Notes: generated by a model not told the origin, from the sequence alone. Positions 1 through 8,303 are shown, counted from the stretch's first letter. The stretch: 64,000 bases of DNA from Thiobacillus denitrificans (GCA_002403375.1 DHHQ01000013.1:19659-83658); one strand, 5' to 3'. A program made the numbers and translations.

Positions 1-25
1 CCTTAAACCGCTCGGCCACGCTTCC
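1..25 (-). tRNA. tRNA-Ser, 5' portion (cut by window edge)
   Basis: Read on the minus strand, the first 25 bases give GGAAGCGTGGCCGAGCGG followed by TTTAAGG. This is the acceptor 5' strand and D-arm of a class II tRNA and resembles serine tRNAs. The anticodon and the rest of the gene lie beyond the left edge, so the isoacceptor cannot be named. A -10-like TACAAT lies about 10 bases upstream of the inferred 5' end, as expected for a tRNA gene. Leu is a less likely alternative. Confidence 0.75.
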
Positions 26-35
26 CTGGCCGCGC

Positions 36-64
36 ATTGTAGCGGCTTCGCGCCGCCCTGTGCG
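36..64 (-). promoter_or_regulatory. putative sigma-70 promoter of the tRNA-Ser
   Basis: On the minus strand the -10 is TACAAT (41 to 36), with CGCACA (64 to 59) 17 bases upstream as a weak -35. Transcription would begin close to the mature tRNA 5' end at position 25. The -10 is good and the -35 poor. Confidence 0.4.
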
Positions 65-253
65 GGGTGCTGCGCGGGATGACGCGGGTTCGACAGTGGG
101 TGTCGGGGTTTCGTTATCGCTCCGCGAGGGCGCGCAGCCGCGGACGGAGCAAGTTCCAGTCAAACCAATGCCTTGAAACCCCGGTTCGCCCCCGGCTCAC
201 TGGCATGCATGCTGCTTCGCTTGTCGGAACGTGAAGCCAACCCGATATCCGCA

Positions 254-1756
254 ATGACCGATTTGTTTGAAATGCTGAGTTCGATCGCCCAACGCCGGAA
301 GGCCGAGGTGGGGTCGCCGTTCGCGTCGCCGAAGGCAGCCGAAAAATGGCTGAAGACGCTGCCTGCGGACTCGGACTACGACGTTCATCATGCGCTGGTC
401 GAAGGCCTGGAACGCTTCAATGCGGAAAACGAAACCGCCACGGTCAACCGCATGAAGGCCCTGCTGAAGATCGAAGCCGCAGGGCTGCCGATGCAGATGC
501 GCATCGTCGAGCAGTACGTGCGCAACCAGGCGACCTTCAGGCTCGCGCGCCAGGCCTTGTGGCGGGAATCCTGGGCGTTCTGGTCGCTGCTCGCCGAGGC
601 GTGGATGAAGATGCTGAAGCAGGCCCGCCGCAACCCGGCGAGCGCCGAGCTCAAGCCCTTTCTTGCCGAGATGGCGACGCGCGCGTTGCGCTACACCGGT
701 CTCGCCATGCGCTGGGACTACCACCAGACGCGCAGCCCGCACGGGTCGGCCTGGCAGCGCGTGCACCGGCTCTACCGCCTGGTCGAGCGCGACGGCTATG
801 CCACCCAGGACGTCCTGATCAACGCACGCGTGACCCACTGCGCCCGCGAGTACGCCCAGGTCGTGCTGATGGGCCTGGTCCACCCGCTGGGGTACCGGGT
901 CCAGGAAATCGAGGCGGTCGCGCAGATATTCGAGGGCCACGCAGCGCTGCCGCTGCCCGTGCTCGTCCCGCAGCGCGGGGTGCACACGCATGTGGCGGAC
1001 CTGTCCCTTTCCGAGGGTGCGAGCGTGCTGGATGGCGCGTGCATCCAGGGGCGCCGTCTGCGCTACTTCGCGCTGGGGCCGATGATCGATTACCTGAGAT
1101 CCCTCGACCCTACCGATGAGGCCGAGGGTGGGCTGACCCGGCAGGTGGCGAGCCTGATCGAACGGGGCGGCATGCGTCGCGGCCTGCAGCGCACGCATCG
1201 TTTCGGCCGCGTGTGGGTGGCGTCGGGGATGGCGAACATCCTCGCGGCCCTGGCGCTGCCGGAAACCGCGAGCGTGCGCCCGCCGCTGGAGCCCTGGATG
1301 CTGCGCGACGAGAGCGCGGAAGGCATGGGCTTCGCGCTTCCCGCCGCGCAGTCGTTGCCGCATGGACGCCTGGTGGCGGTGAGCTGGGACCCGTCGGAGA
1401 ACGCGTGGCAGCTGCTGGCGATCCGCTGGACGCGCCAGGAAGAAGGCCATCATCTGGTCGGCGCGCAGTTTCTGTCGCGCCATCCCAAGCGGGTGGAGAT
1501 CTTCTCCGAGGCGAACGCCGCTGGCCCGGCGGGTGACAAGGCGTGGGCGGTGTTCCTGCCGATGGTGAATGCCGAGCAGGGGGTCAGCAACCTGCTGCTG
1601 CCGCAGGCGCATTACCAGCCGGGTGCGCAGTTGAGCCTGCGCGACGGCGACCTGCTCTATCGCCTGCGGCTGGGCGAGGTGCTCGAAAGCCACGAGGGGT
1701 GGCTGCGCGTGGGCATGGATGTGCTGGGGCGGGAGCAGTACGCGGTCGCCGCCTAG
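254..1756 (+). CDS. conserved hypothetical protein with a PilZ-like C-terminal region
   Basis: A protein of about 500 residues with no signal peptide or membrane segment. The first 300 residues look helical and I do not recognise them. Near residue 352 comes DESAEGMG, which fits the D/N-x-S-x-x-G half of the cyclic-di-GMP-binding PilZ motif. It is followed by alternating hydrophobic stretches (GRLVAVSW, WQLLAIRW) typical of a small beta-barrel. An Arg-rich stretch RTHRFGR lies about 45 residues earlier, farther away than in a normal PilZ site, so binding may be degenerate. I chose ATG at 254 (MTDLFEML). In-frame TTG 173 and ATG 206 are possible, and no strong ribosome-binding site decides. 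A c-di-GMP receptor role is an inference only. Confidence 0.6.
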   Translation: MTDLFEMLSSIAQRRKAEVGSPFASPKAAEKWLKTLPADSDYDVHHALVEGLERFNAENETATVNRMKALLKIEAAGLPMQMRIVEQYVRNQATFRLARQALWRESWAFWSLLAEAWMKMLKQARRNPASAELKPFLAEMATRALRYTGLAMRWDYHQTRSPHGSAWQRVHRLYRLVERDGYATQDVLINARVTHCAREYAQVVLMGLVHPLGYRVQEIEAVAQIFEGHAALPLPVLVPQRGVHTHVADLSLSEGASVLDGACIQGRRLRYFALGPMIDYLRSLDPTDEAEGGLTRQVASLIERGGMRRGLQRTHRFGRVWVASGMANILAALALPETASVRPPLEPWMLRDESAEGMGFALPAAQSLPHGRLVAVSWDPSENAWQLLAIRWTRQEEGHHLVGAQFLSRHPKRVEIFSEANAAGPAGDKAWAVFLPMVNAEQGVSNLLLPQAHYQPGAQLSLRDGDLLYRLRLGEVLESHEGWLRVGMDVLGREQYAVAA

Positions 1757-1762
1757 GGCGCT

Positions 1763-2296
1763 TCAGCGCGTGCGGATGTCGCCGAAATGGAAGTCGAATG
1801 CGCCCGTGCGGCGGTCGCTGAAGTATTGCTCGAGCGTCGCGCGCACGGTGCGGAAGGCGATCTCGTCCCAGGGGATTTCGGCTTCGCTGAACAGCCTGGC
1901 TTCGAGCGATTCGATGCCGGGCTCGAAATCCAGGTCCAGCAGCCGGGCCCGGAACATGAAATACACCTGATTCACGTGCGGCAGGTTGTAGAGGGTGTAC
2001 AGGCTCCCCACCTCGATGCGGGCGCCGGCCTCCTCCCAGGTCTCGCGCGCCGCGCCCTCGAGCGTGGTCTCGCCGTTCTCCATGAAGCCGGCGGGCAGGG
2101 TCCACAGGCCGTACTTGGGCTCGATGGCGCGGCGACACAGCAGTACCTTGTCCTCCCATTCGGGAATGCAGCCGACGACCATCTTCGGGTTCTGGTAATG
2201 GATGGTGCCGCATTCCGGGCACACATGGCGGGGCAGGTGGTCGCCGGCGGGGACGCGCAGGATCACCGCGCTGCCACATTCACTGCAAAAATTCAT
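1763..2296 (-). CDS. Nudix hydrolase with N-terminal zinc ribbon
   Basis: A cytosolic Nudix-family pyrophosphohydrolase of 177 residues. A zinc ribbon is formed by Cys4, Cys7, Cys26 and Cys29. The Nudix box runs from Gly70 to Ala92 and keeps G-x5-E-x7-R-E-x2-E-E-x-G (G70, E76, R84, E85, E88, E89, G91). The ribbon plus Nudix layout recalls NudC-type NADH/NAD-cap pyrophosphatases, but the protein is much shorter than NudC and lacks its N-terminal domain, so the substrate (ADP-ribose, NADH or another nucleotide diphosphate) is open. It is convergent with the PilZ-like gene, ending 6 bases after it, and divergent from the MoxR operon. Confidence 0.85.
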   Translation of the reverse strand: MNFCSECGSAVILRVPAGDHLPRHVCPECGTIHYQNPKMVVGCIPEWEDKVLLCRRAIEPKYGLWTLPAGFMENGETTLEGAARETWEEAGARIEVGSLYTLYNLPHVNQVYFMFRARLLDLDFEPGIESLEARLFSEAEIPWDEIAFRTVRATLEQYFSDRRTGAFDFHFGDIRTR

Positions 2297-2364
2297 GCTG
2301 CACCCGCTTCAGTTCAAGTCGCCTCACGTTAACAAAATCCCCCCACTTCGAGCAAGGGCGAAAC

Positions 2365-2393
2365 TGGAAGCCGGGCGCGCGAGCGATTATCAT
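2365..2393 (+). promoter_or_regulatory. weak candidate promoter for the MoxR-VWA-hslO operon
   Basis: The -10-like TATCAT (2388-2393) has TGGAAG (2365-2370) 17 bases upstream. It lies in the divergent gap before the MoxR gene and would leave a leader of about 25 bases. The -35 is a poor match. Confidence 0.3.
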
Positions 2394-2422
2394 TCAGGGC
2401 CCTGTCGTCGTTCCGATCGTCC

Positions 2423-3466
2423 ATGCGCCCCTCCCACATCGAAACCATCCTCGACCGCGAATTCGAGAGTGCCGCCGACGGCCACCACACACCGGTGATG
2501 CTGTGGGGCCCACCCGGGGTCGGCAAGTCGCAGATCGTCGCCAAGATCGCCCAGCAGCACGGCGTGAAGCTGATCGACATCCGTTTGAGCCAGATGGAGC
2601 CGACCGACCTGCGCGGCATCCCCTTCCGCAACGGCCAGCTGGTCGAGTGGTCGGTGCCCGCGGTGCTTCCCGATGCCGGGCGCCATGGGCCGTCCGGCAT
2701 CCTGTTTCTCGACGAGATCACCTCGGCGCCGCCGACGGTGTCGGCCGCGGCCTACCAGCTGATCCTGGACCGCCGCCTCGGCGAGTACACGGTGCCGGAC
2801 GGCTGGGTGATTTTCGCGGCAGGCAACCGCCAGGGCGACCGCGGCGTCACCTACGCGATGCCGGCGCCGCTCGCCAACCGCTTCACGCATTACGAGGTCG
2901 AGGTCTTCCTCGACGACTGGGTGCACTGGGCCTACAGCGAGGACATCGACCCGCGGGTGATCGCCTTCCTGCGCTTCCGCCCCGACCTCCTGTTCAGTTT
3001 CGATCCCTCACACACGCCGATCGCCTTTCCCAGTCCGCGCTCGTGGGAGTTCGCCCACCGCGCCTTGCAGAAGTTCGACCGCACCGAGTTGCTGGCTGAC
3101 GCGCTGGTCGCCTGCGTGGGGCAGTCCGCCGGGCTCGAGCTCAAGACCTTCGTCGACAACATGGCGCAGATGCCCGACATCGACGCGATCATCGAGGGCA
3201 AGGACGCCGAGGTGCCGCAGGGGGTCGACCTGCAGTACGGCGTCGCCGCCGCGCTGGTCCGGAAGGCGGTCCAGGCTGCCGACAACGGCAACGCGGCGAC
3301 GGTCTACGGCAACATCCTCAAGTACGCGCACCGTTTCCCGCAGCGCGAACTGGGCGTGATGCTGGTGTCCGACCTGCACCGCGCGGTGGGCAGGCCGCTG
3401 TTCGCCGTGCCGGCGTTCGCCGAATGGGCCAACAGCATTGCGGACCTGGTTCTCTACGAACACTGA
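2423..3466 (+). CDS. MoxR-family AAA+ ATPase
   Basis: A 347-residue AAA+ ATPase. Walker A GPPGVGKS lies at residues 29-36, Walker B ILFLDEI at 93-99, and a sensor-1-like stretch FAAGNR follows. MoxR ATPases usually act as chaperones that insert metals or activate partner proteins carrying VWA domains. That partner is next door: the downstream gene, starting one base after this stop, encodes a metallopeptidase-VWA protein. The pair is followed by hslO with overlapping codons, so the three are probably co-transcribed. The target protein is not evident. Confidence 0.9.
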   Translation: MRPSHIETILDREFESAADGHHTPVMLWGPPGVGKSQIVAKIAQQHGVKLIDIRLSQMEPTDLRGIPFRNGQLVEWSVPAVLPDAGRHGPSGILFLDEITSAPPTVSAAAYQLILDRRLGEYTVPDGWVIFAAGNRQGDRGVTYAMPAPLANRFTHYEVEVFLDDWVHWAYSEDIDPRVIAFLRFRPDLLFSFDPSHTPIAFPSPRSWEFAHRALQKFDRTELLADALVACVGQSAGLELKTFVDNMAQMPDIDAIIEGKDAEVPQGVDLQYGVAAALVRKAVQAADNGNAATVYGNILKYAHRFPQRELGVMLVSDLHRAVGRPLFAVPAFAEWANSIADLVLYEH

Positions 3467-3467
3467 G

Positions 3468-4724
3468 ATGTCCGCCGCCGACGACGCCGCGCTCGCGCCT
3501 ATCCTCACCAAGCTCGCCGCCGCCCGCACGCGGCTGATCATGGAGCGACCCTTCCTCGGCTCGCTGGTGATGCACCTGCCGCTGAAGCCCGCGCCCGACT
3601 GGTGCAAGACCACCGCGACCGATGCCAAGGCCTTCTATTTCAACCCGGGCTTCATCGAGAACCTGAACCTCGCGCAGACCCAGTTCGTTCTCGCGCACGA
3701 GGCGATGCACTGCGCGATGGGCCACGACCACCGCCGCCAGGGCCGCATCAAGCGGCGCTGGGACGTCGCGTGCGAGCACGCCGTGAACCTGGTGCTGATC
3801 GACGACGGCATGAAGCCGCCGCTGCACGGCATCCTCGCCGACCAGAATTTCATGACGCTGTCGGCGGAGGAAATCTACCCGATGATTCCGGACGATACGC
3901 CGGAGGAATCCTTCGACGAGCACCTGTTCGACAACGACAGCGACACCGGCGCGAGCCCTGACGAGAACCAGCGCCAGGACAACCCCGAGGCGGGCGAGTC
4001 CGGCGGCCAGGGCAAGCAAGGCCAGAGCGAGGCCGAGGAGCGCGAAGGCAGCGGCGGCCAGGCTTCGCAGAAGCCCGACCCGCTTTCGCAGAGCGAACGC
4101 GAGGAACTCGCCGAGCAGTGGAAGAACCGCCTCGCCGCTGCCGCGCAGGCGGCGCGCCAGGCCGGCAAGCTGTCGCAGTCGATGATGCGCTGGGTCGACG
4201 ACCTGCTGGCGCCGAGCCTGCCGTGGCGCGCGCTGCTGGCGCGCTTCTTCGCGGTCAACCAGCGCGACGACTATTCGTGGCGGCGTCCTTCGCGGCGCGA
4301 GGGCGACGCGCTCTTGCCCCGCCTGTCGAGCGAGGGCATCGAGGTGGTGGCGGCGATCGACACCAGCGGGTCGATCAGCGACGACGAGTTGCGCGAGTTC
4401 GTCGGCGAGCTCGACGCGCTGAAGGGCCAGGTGCGCGCGAGGATCACGCTGCTGGCGTGCGACAACCACGTGGCAGAGCAGGCGCCCTGGGAATTCGAGC
4501 CGTGGGACGCGATGCAGCTGCCGGCCGAGCTCGAAGGCGGCGGCGGCACCGATTTCCGCCCGGTGTTCGACTGGGTCGAGCGGGAAAACCGCAGCCCCAA
4601 CATGCTGGTGTACTTCACTGACGCTGCGGGCGATTTTCCCAAGGCGCCGCCGAATTACCCGGTGATCTGGCTGGTCAAGGGCAAGGGCGCCGTGCCCTGG
4701 GGCGAGCGGGTGCAACTCAATTGA
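3468..4724 (+). CDS. DUF2201-type protein: putative metallopeptidase domain plus VWA-like domain
   Basis: 418 residues. The N-terminal domain carries HEAMH (77-81), a zinc HExxH signature followed by a further His (MGHDHRR). The middle (about 145-215) is low-complexity, rich in Glu, Gln, Gly and Ser, probably a flexible linker. The C-terminal half is VWA-like, with a MIDAS motif DTSGS near residue 298, a downstream TDF in a Gly-rich loop and FTDA. There is no signal peptide, so it is cytosolic. ATG 3468 follows the MoxR stop by one base and is preferred over an upstream in-frame TTG. The stop overlaps the hslO start region by 4 bases. It is probably the client or effector of the MoxR ATPase. 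Confidence 0.85.
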   Translation: MSAADDAALAPILTKLAAARTRLIMERPFLGSLVMHLPLKPAPDWCKTTATDAKAFYFNPGFIENLNLAQTQFVLAHEAMHCAMGHDHRRQGRIKRRWDVACEHAVNLVLIDDGMKPPLHGILADQNFMTLSAEEIYPMIPDDTPEESFDEHLFDNDSDTGASPDENQRQDNPEAGESGGQGKQGQSEAEEREGSGGQASQKPDPLSQSEREELAEQWKNRLAAAAQAARQAGKLSQSMMRWVDDLLAPSLPWRALLARFFAVNQRDDYSWRRPSRREGDALLPRLSSEGIEVVAAIDTSGSISDDELREFVGELDALKGQVRARITLLACDNHVAEQAPWEFEPWDAMQLPAELEGGGGTDFRPVFDWVERENRSPNMLVYFTDAAGDFPKAPPNYPVIWLVKGKGAVPWGERVQLN

Positions 4725-5593
4725 GCGCGACCGACATCGAAACCGGCCGCGTGCGCGGCTTCCTGTTCGAGCAGCTGGACATCCGCGGCGCCTGGGTGCA
4801 GCTCGGCCCGGCCTGGCGCGAGATGACCGCAGGACGAGGCTACCCGGAGCCGGTGCTCGAACTGCTCGGCCAGCTCGCGGTGGTGACCACGCTGATCACC
4901 GCCAACCTCAAGCAGGCCGGGCGCCTGACCTTTCAGCTGCGCGGCGACGGCGAGGTCTCGCTGCTGGTGATGGACTGCGACGAGCAGTTGCGGCTGCGCG
5001 GCATGGCGCGTTTCGCGCCGGGACTCGCCGCGGGCAATCTGCCGGCCCTGCTCGGCGACGGCGCCCTGACGCTCAGCCTGGACACCGTCGGCATGCGCCA
5101 GCCGTATCAGAGTCACGTGCCGCTGCAGGGCGACACGCTCGCCGCGGTGTTCGAGCATTACCTCGCCCAGTCCGAGCAGTTGCCGACCCGCCTGTGGCTG
5201 GCGGCCGACCGCGAGACGGCCGCGGGCCTGTTCCTGCAGGCCCTGCCGGGGGCGGCCGAACGCGATGCCGACGGCTGGAACCGGGTGCAGGTGCTGACCG
5301 ATACCGTGCGGCCGGAAGAGCTGCTGGGCTTGGGGTCGATCAAGTTGATCGAGCGGCTCTTCCCCGAGGAAGACGTCCGGGTGTTCGACCCGCGCCCCGT
5401 CGCCTATCACTGCCCGCGCGACGAGGGCAAGATCGAAGCCATGCTGCGCGGGCTCGGGCGTGCCGAGTGCGAGGCCATCCTCGCCGAGCACGGCGAGATT
5501 CGCGTGCACGACGATATCTGCAACCAGGAATACACCTTCGATGCCGCTGCCGTGGAGGCGCTGTTTGCTATAAAAAGGACCATCGGCCCCTAG
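4721..5593 (+). CDS. hslO: Hsp33 family chaperonin with altered redox-switch cysteines
   Basis: A 290-residue Hsp33 homologue, close to the usual length, with the family fold visible throughout (for example the QLRGDGEVSLLVMDC region). Hsp33 is a holdase activated when a zinc centre of four cysteines (CxC and CxxC near the C-terminus) is oxidised. Here the CxC position reads HCPRD and the CxxC position reads DDICN, so only one Cys of each pair remains and Asp or Arg replaces the others. An extra Cys lies between them (AECEAIL). The switch must therefore work differently or be lost. It overlaps the preceding VWA gene by 4 bases. The family call is firm; classical redox activation is doubtful. 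Confidence 0.88.
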   Translation: MSATDIETGRVRGFLFEQLDIRGAWVQLGPAWREMTAGRGYPEPVLELLGQLAVVTTLITANLKQAGRLTFQLRGDGEVSLLVMDCDEQLRLRGMARFAPGLAAGNLPALLGDGALTLSLDTVGMRQPYQSHVPLQGDTLAAVFEHYLAQSEQLPTRLWLAADRETAAGLFLQALPGAAERDADGWNRVQVLTDTVRPEELLGLGSIKLIERLFPEEDVRVFDPRPVAYHCPRDEGKIEAMLRGLGRAECEAILAEHGEIRVHDDICNQEYTFDAAAVEALFAIKRTIGP

Positions 5594-5617
5594 GGCGACG
5601 CGACGAAAGGACGTGCG

Positions 5618-5902
5618 ATGAAGCGGACAGCATGGGTACTGGGCGGCCTGCTCGCCCTGTCGACGACCGCAGTCGCCGAGGAACGCTACCAGGCGCTGCC
5701 GCTAGCCGGCGTCGAGGGCGGGCAGGGCGGGGCGCGTGCCTTCATCCTCGATACCCGCGACGGACACGTCTGGATCTGGAACGAGAACGAGCTCATCACC
5801 GCCGCCGACGGCAGCCGCCGCTACGGGGCGGGCTTCGTCTACCAGGGAAAATTGCGCCCCGGCAGCCGCCCCGGCGAGTTCATCGAAACGCCCAAGAAAT
5901 AA
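5618..5902 (+). CDS. small exported protein of unknown function
   Basis: 94 residues. The N-terminus (MKRTAWVLGGLLALSTTAVA) is a clean Sec signal peptide with an AVA-E cleavage site, leaving a periplasmic protein of about 75 residues. The mature part contains DTRDGHVWIWNEN, reminiscent of a short beta-rich domain. A purine-rich GAAAGGACG lies just before the ATG. It follows hslO by 24 bases and may be the last gene of that operon. I do not recognise the family. Confidence 0.65.
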   Translation: MKRTAWVLGGLLALSTTAVAEERYQALPLAGVEGGQGGARAFILDTRDGHVWIWNENELITAADGSRRYGAGFVYQGKLRPGSRPGEFIETPKK

Positions 5903-5969
5903 GGGATCGGGCGGGGCTTTGTTGCGCTTTCGAGACACCCGCGGAGCGCAAAATCAATTTTTTAGTAGA

Positions 5970-6000
5970 TTGTGGTTTTCTTTTGCCGATTTGCTAGAAT
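5970..6000 (+). promoter_or_regulatory. putative promoter of the small Ala/Pro/Glu-rich lipoprotein
   Basis: An extended -10 TGCTAGAAT occupies 5992-6000 in an AT-rich patch unlike the surrounding sequence. A weak -35-like TTGTGG at 5970 sits with a long spacer of 19. The extended TGC may replace a good -35. The inferred leader to the ATG at 6083 is about 75 bases. Confidence 0.45.
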
Positions 6001-6082
6001 TCCGCGCGTCGGCTGGATCACAAGTCCCGGACCGATCTCTGGTGTGGGTTATATATAGATAGCAAGTAAAGGGAAATCTCAA

Positions 6083-6322
6083 ATGAAATACTCCGTCCTC
6101 CTGGCCGCCCTGCTGGCTGCTTCCATGACCGCTTGCGGCCAAAAAGAAGAAGCTGCTGCTCCCGCTGAAGCGCCTGCTGCCGAAGCGCCTGCTGCTGACG
6201 CTGCTGCTCCGATGGAAGCTGCTCCGATGGAAGCCGCTCCTGCTGAAGGCGAAGCTGCTCCCGCCGAAGGCGAAGCCGCTCCTGCCGAAGGCGAAGCTGC
6301 TCCCGCTCCTGCCGCCCAGTAA
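6083..6322 (+). CDS. small Ala/Pro/Glu-rich lipoprotein with internal repeats
   Basis: 79 residues. The signal peptide ends in the lipobox MTAC (Cys18), so the mature protein is lipid-anchored. The rest is almost only Ala, Pro, Glu and Gly, with APAEGEA repeated three times in tandem and MEAAP twice. It is probably a disordered, acidic, rod-like spacer; no domain is visible. A GGGAAA ribosome-binding site precedes ATG. Codon use is unusual for the window: GCT and GAA dominate where neighbours use GCC, GCG and GAG. It has its own promoter candidate and a strong terminator, suggesting an abundant monocistronic product. Function unknown. Confidence 0.75.
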   Translation: MKYSVLLAALLAASMTACGQKEEAAAPAEAPAAEAPAADAAAPMEAAPMEAAPAEGEAAPAEGEAAPAEGEAAPAPAAQ

Positions 6323-6339
6323 TTCCGGGTTCAGGAACG

Positions 6340-6367
6340 AAAAACCGGCCTTCGGGCCGGTTTTTTT
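6340..6367. terminator. bidirectional rho-independent terminator
   Basis: ACCGGCC, loop TTCG, GGCCGGT, flanked by a run of five A on the left and seven T on the right. It serves the small lipoprotein gene on the plus strand and the convergent aminotransferase gene on the minus strand. The aminotransferase stop codon overlaps the T-run. Confidence 0.9.
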
Positions 6368-7529
6368 ACGCCTGCAGAAAACGTTCGAGCCGCGTGACCG
6401 CCTCGGCCAGCCGCGGCAGCGGCTGCGTGTAGGCGAAGCGGACATGGCGTGCCGCCTGATGCCGGCCGAAATCGATTCCCGGCGTGACGGCGACGCCTGC
6501 ATCATCGAGCAGGCGGCTGGCGAAAGCGTGGCTGTCCGGCGCGAAGCGGCTGCAGTCCGCATACAGGTAGAAGGCGCCCTGGGGGGTGACCGGGATGACA
6601 AAGCCCCGCTCGCGCAGGGCGGACACCAGATAGTCGCGGCGGACACGCAGTTCGGCCTTGGCGGCATCGAGCGCGGCGAGCGTCGCCGGCAGAAACGCCG
6701 CCAGCGCGGCGTGCTGCGCCGGGGTGGGCGGCGCAAGGAACAGGTTCTGCGCCAGCCGTTCCAGCCCCGGAATGGCCCACGCGGGGGCGACCAGCCATCC
6801 GAGCCGCCAGCCGGTCATCAGGAAGCTTTTCGAGAAGCTGTTGACGACGAACACCTCGTCCCAGCCGGCGGCGCTGCGCTCGCGCCCGTCGTAGGTCAGC
6901 GTCAGGTAGATCTCGTCGACGATCAGCGCGATGCCCTGCGCCCTGCACCAGTCGCGTATGCGCGCGAGCTCGTCGGCCGGCATCGTGGTGCCGGTCGGAT
7001 TCGAGGGCGTGGCGATCAGCACCGCGCGGGTTGCCGCAGTGGCGTGCCGCACGACCAGATCGAGCGTGAGCTGGAAGCCGGTCGTGGCGTCGACCGGGAC
7101 GGTGGCTGCGCGGGCCTCGCAAAACCGGGTGAAGTGGCGGTTGCAGGGGTAGCCGGGGTCGGCCATCAGCACCTCGTCGCCGGGGCCGGCGAGCAGGCCG
7201 AGCGCCAGCAGCAGCGCGCCCGACGCACCCGTGGTGACGACGATCCGTGCAGGAGCGACGCCCACCTGCCAGCGCGACGCGTGGAATGCGGCGATCGCCT
7301 CGCGCAGGGCGGGCAGGCCGAGGGCGCCGGTGTAGCGCGTGTGGCCCGCGCGCAGGGCGGCGACGCCCGCCTCGACGATGGGGGCGGGGGTGGGGAAGTC
7401 GGGCTCGCCGATTTCCAGGTGGATGATGTCGCGTCCGGCGGCCTCGAGCGCCTGCGCCCGCGCCAGGATGTCCATCACGTGGAAGGGCGCGATGTCGTCG
7501 ACGCGCGCGGCGGTGCGGGGGCGGGTCAT
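6366..7529 (-). CDS. PLP-dependent aminotransferase (class I/II)
   Basis: 387 residues, the fold-type I aminotransferase pattern. An early GEPDF motif, an ATPSNPTGT stretch near 173, Asp205 in VDEIY, the PLP-binding Lys234 in SFSKSF and an Arg soon after (GWRLGW) are all present. This fits the aspartate/alanine/aromatic aminotransferase family; the amino donor cannot be fixed from sequence. ATG 7529 is chosen because it overlaps the stop of the upstream mtfA gene (ATGA), indicating translational coupling. Longer upstream frames read into mtfA and lack family character. Confidence 0.88.
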   Translation of the reverse strand: MTRPRTAARVDDIAPFHVMDILARAQALEAAGRDIIHLEIGEPDFPTPAPIVEAGVAALRAGHTRYTGALGLPALREAIAAFHASRWQVGVAPARIVVTTGASGALLLALGLLAGPGDEVLMADPGYPCNRHFTRFCEARAATVPVDATTGFQLTLDLVVRHATAATRAVLIATPSNPTGTTMPADELARIRDWCRAQGIALIVDEIYLTLTYDGRERSAAGWDEVFVVNSFSKSFLMTGWRLGWLVAPAWAIPGLERLAQNLFLAPPTPAQHAALAAFLPATLAALDAAKAELRVRRDYLVSALRERGFVIPVTPQGAFYLYADCSRFAPDSHAFASRLLDDAGVAVTPGIDFGRHQAARHVRFAYTQPLPRLAEAVTRLERFLQA

Positions 7530-8299
7530 GCGGGGGCCTCCAGCCGGGCCAGCGGATGCTGCCGGTAGAACTGCCGCAACTGGCGGTAGATCGCCGGGTA
7601 CTCGGCGTCGACCACCTGCGGCGTTTCGAAGAACGCCTCGGTCAGCACCGCGAAGAACTCGGCCGGATCGTACGCGGCGTAGGGGTCGATGGCCGTCTCC
7701 TCGCCGGCGTCGACGCGTGCGCACAGGTCTTCGTAGGCGGCGCTGAAGTCGCGCGCCCAGGCGGCGGCATCCATGCCGCGATGCAGCGGCGGGTAACCGT
7801 TGGCGTCGCCGTTCAGCATGTCGAGCTTGTGGGCGAACTCGTGCAGCACGACGTTGAAGCCGTCGGCCTGGCCGCTCGCGGCGACGTCGGCGATCGACAG
7901 CACCAGCGGACCGCCGTGCCAGGATTCGCCGGCGAGGATGTCGCGCGAGTGATGCACCACGCCCGCTTCGTCGATTTCCTCGTGCGGCCGCAGGAATTCG
8001 TCCGGATAGAGAATGATCTCGCTCCAGCCGCGGTAGCTGCCCTCGCCGAGGTTCAGCGTCAGCAGGCAGGCCTGCAGCGCGATGGCCAGTTGCATGGCGT
8101 CGTCGACCTCGGCTCCGCCGGCGGCCGAAAAGGCCTTGTCGTGGATGAACAGGCTGGCAGCCTCGCGCAGGCGCGCCCGGTCGTCGGCGTCGAGGCCGCG
8201 CAGGATCGGCAGCTCCGCGAGGGCCGCGTCGAACGACTCGGCGGGGATGAGATGACGTTCGAGGATGCGGCGCCGCCGCCAGCGGCCGAACCAGTTCAT
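7526..8299 (-). CDS. mtfA: MtfA-type zinc peptidase
   Basis: A 257-residue homologue of MtfA (peptidase family M90). The zinc site HEFAH lies at 153-157 within VVLHEFAHKLDM, the family signature. In Escherichia coli MtfA binds the glucose repressor Mlc and has aminopeptidase activity. No mlc gene is visible here, so the target in this organism is unknown. The start follows the rmuC stop by a few bases and the stop overlaps the aminotransferase start, giving a likely rmuC-mtfA-aminotransferase operon. Confidence 0.9.
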   Translation of the reverse strand: MNWFGRWRRRRILERHLIPAESFDAALAELPILRGLDADDRARLREAASLFIHDKAFSAAGGAEVDDAMQLAIALQACLLTLNLGEGSYRGWSEIILYPDEFLRPHEEIDEAGVVHHSRDILAGESWHGGPLVLSIADVAASGQADGFNVVLHEFAHKLDMLNGDANGYPPLHRGMDAAAWARDFSAAYEDLCARVDAGEETAIDPYAAYDPAEFFAVLTEAFFETPQVVDAEYPAIYRQLRQFYRQHPLARLEAPA

Positions 8300-8303
8300 G
8301 CGT

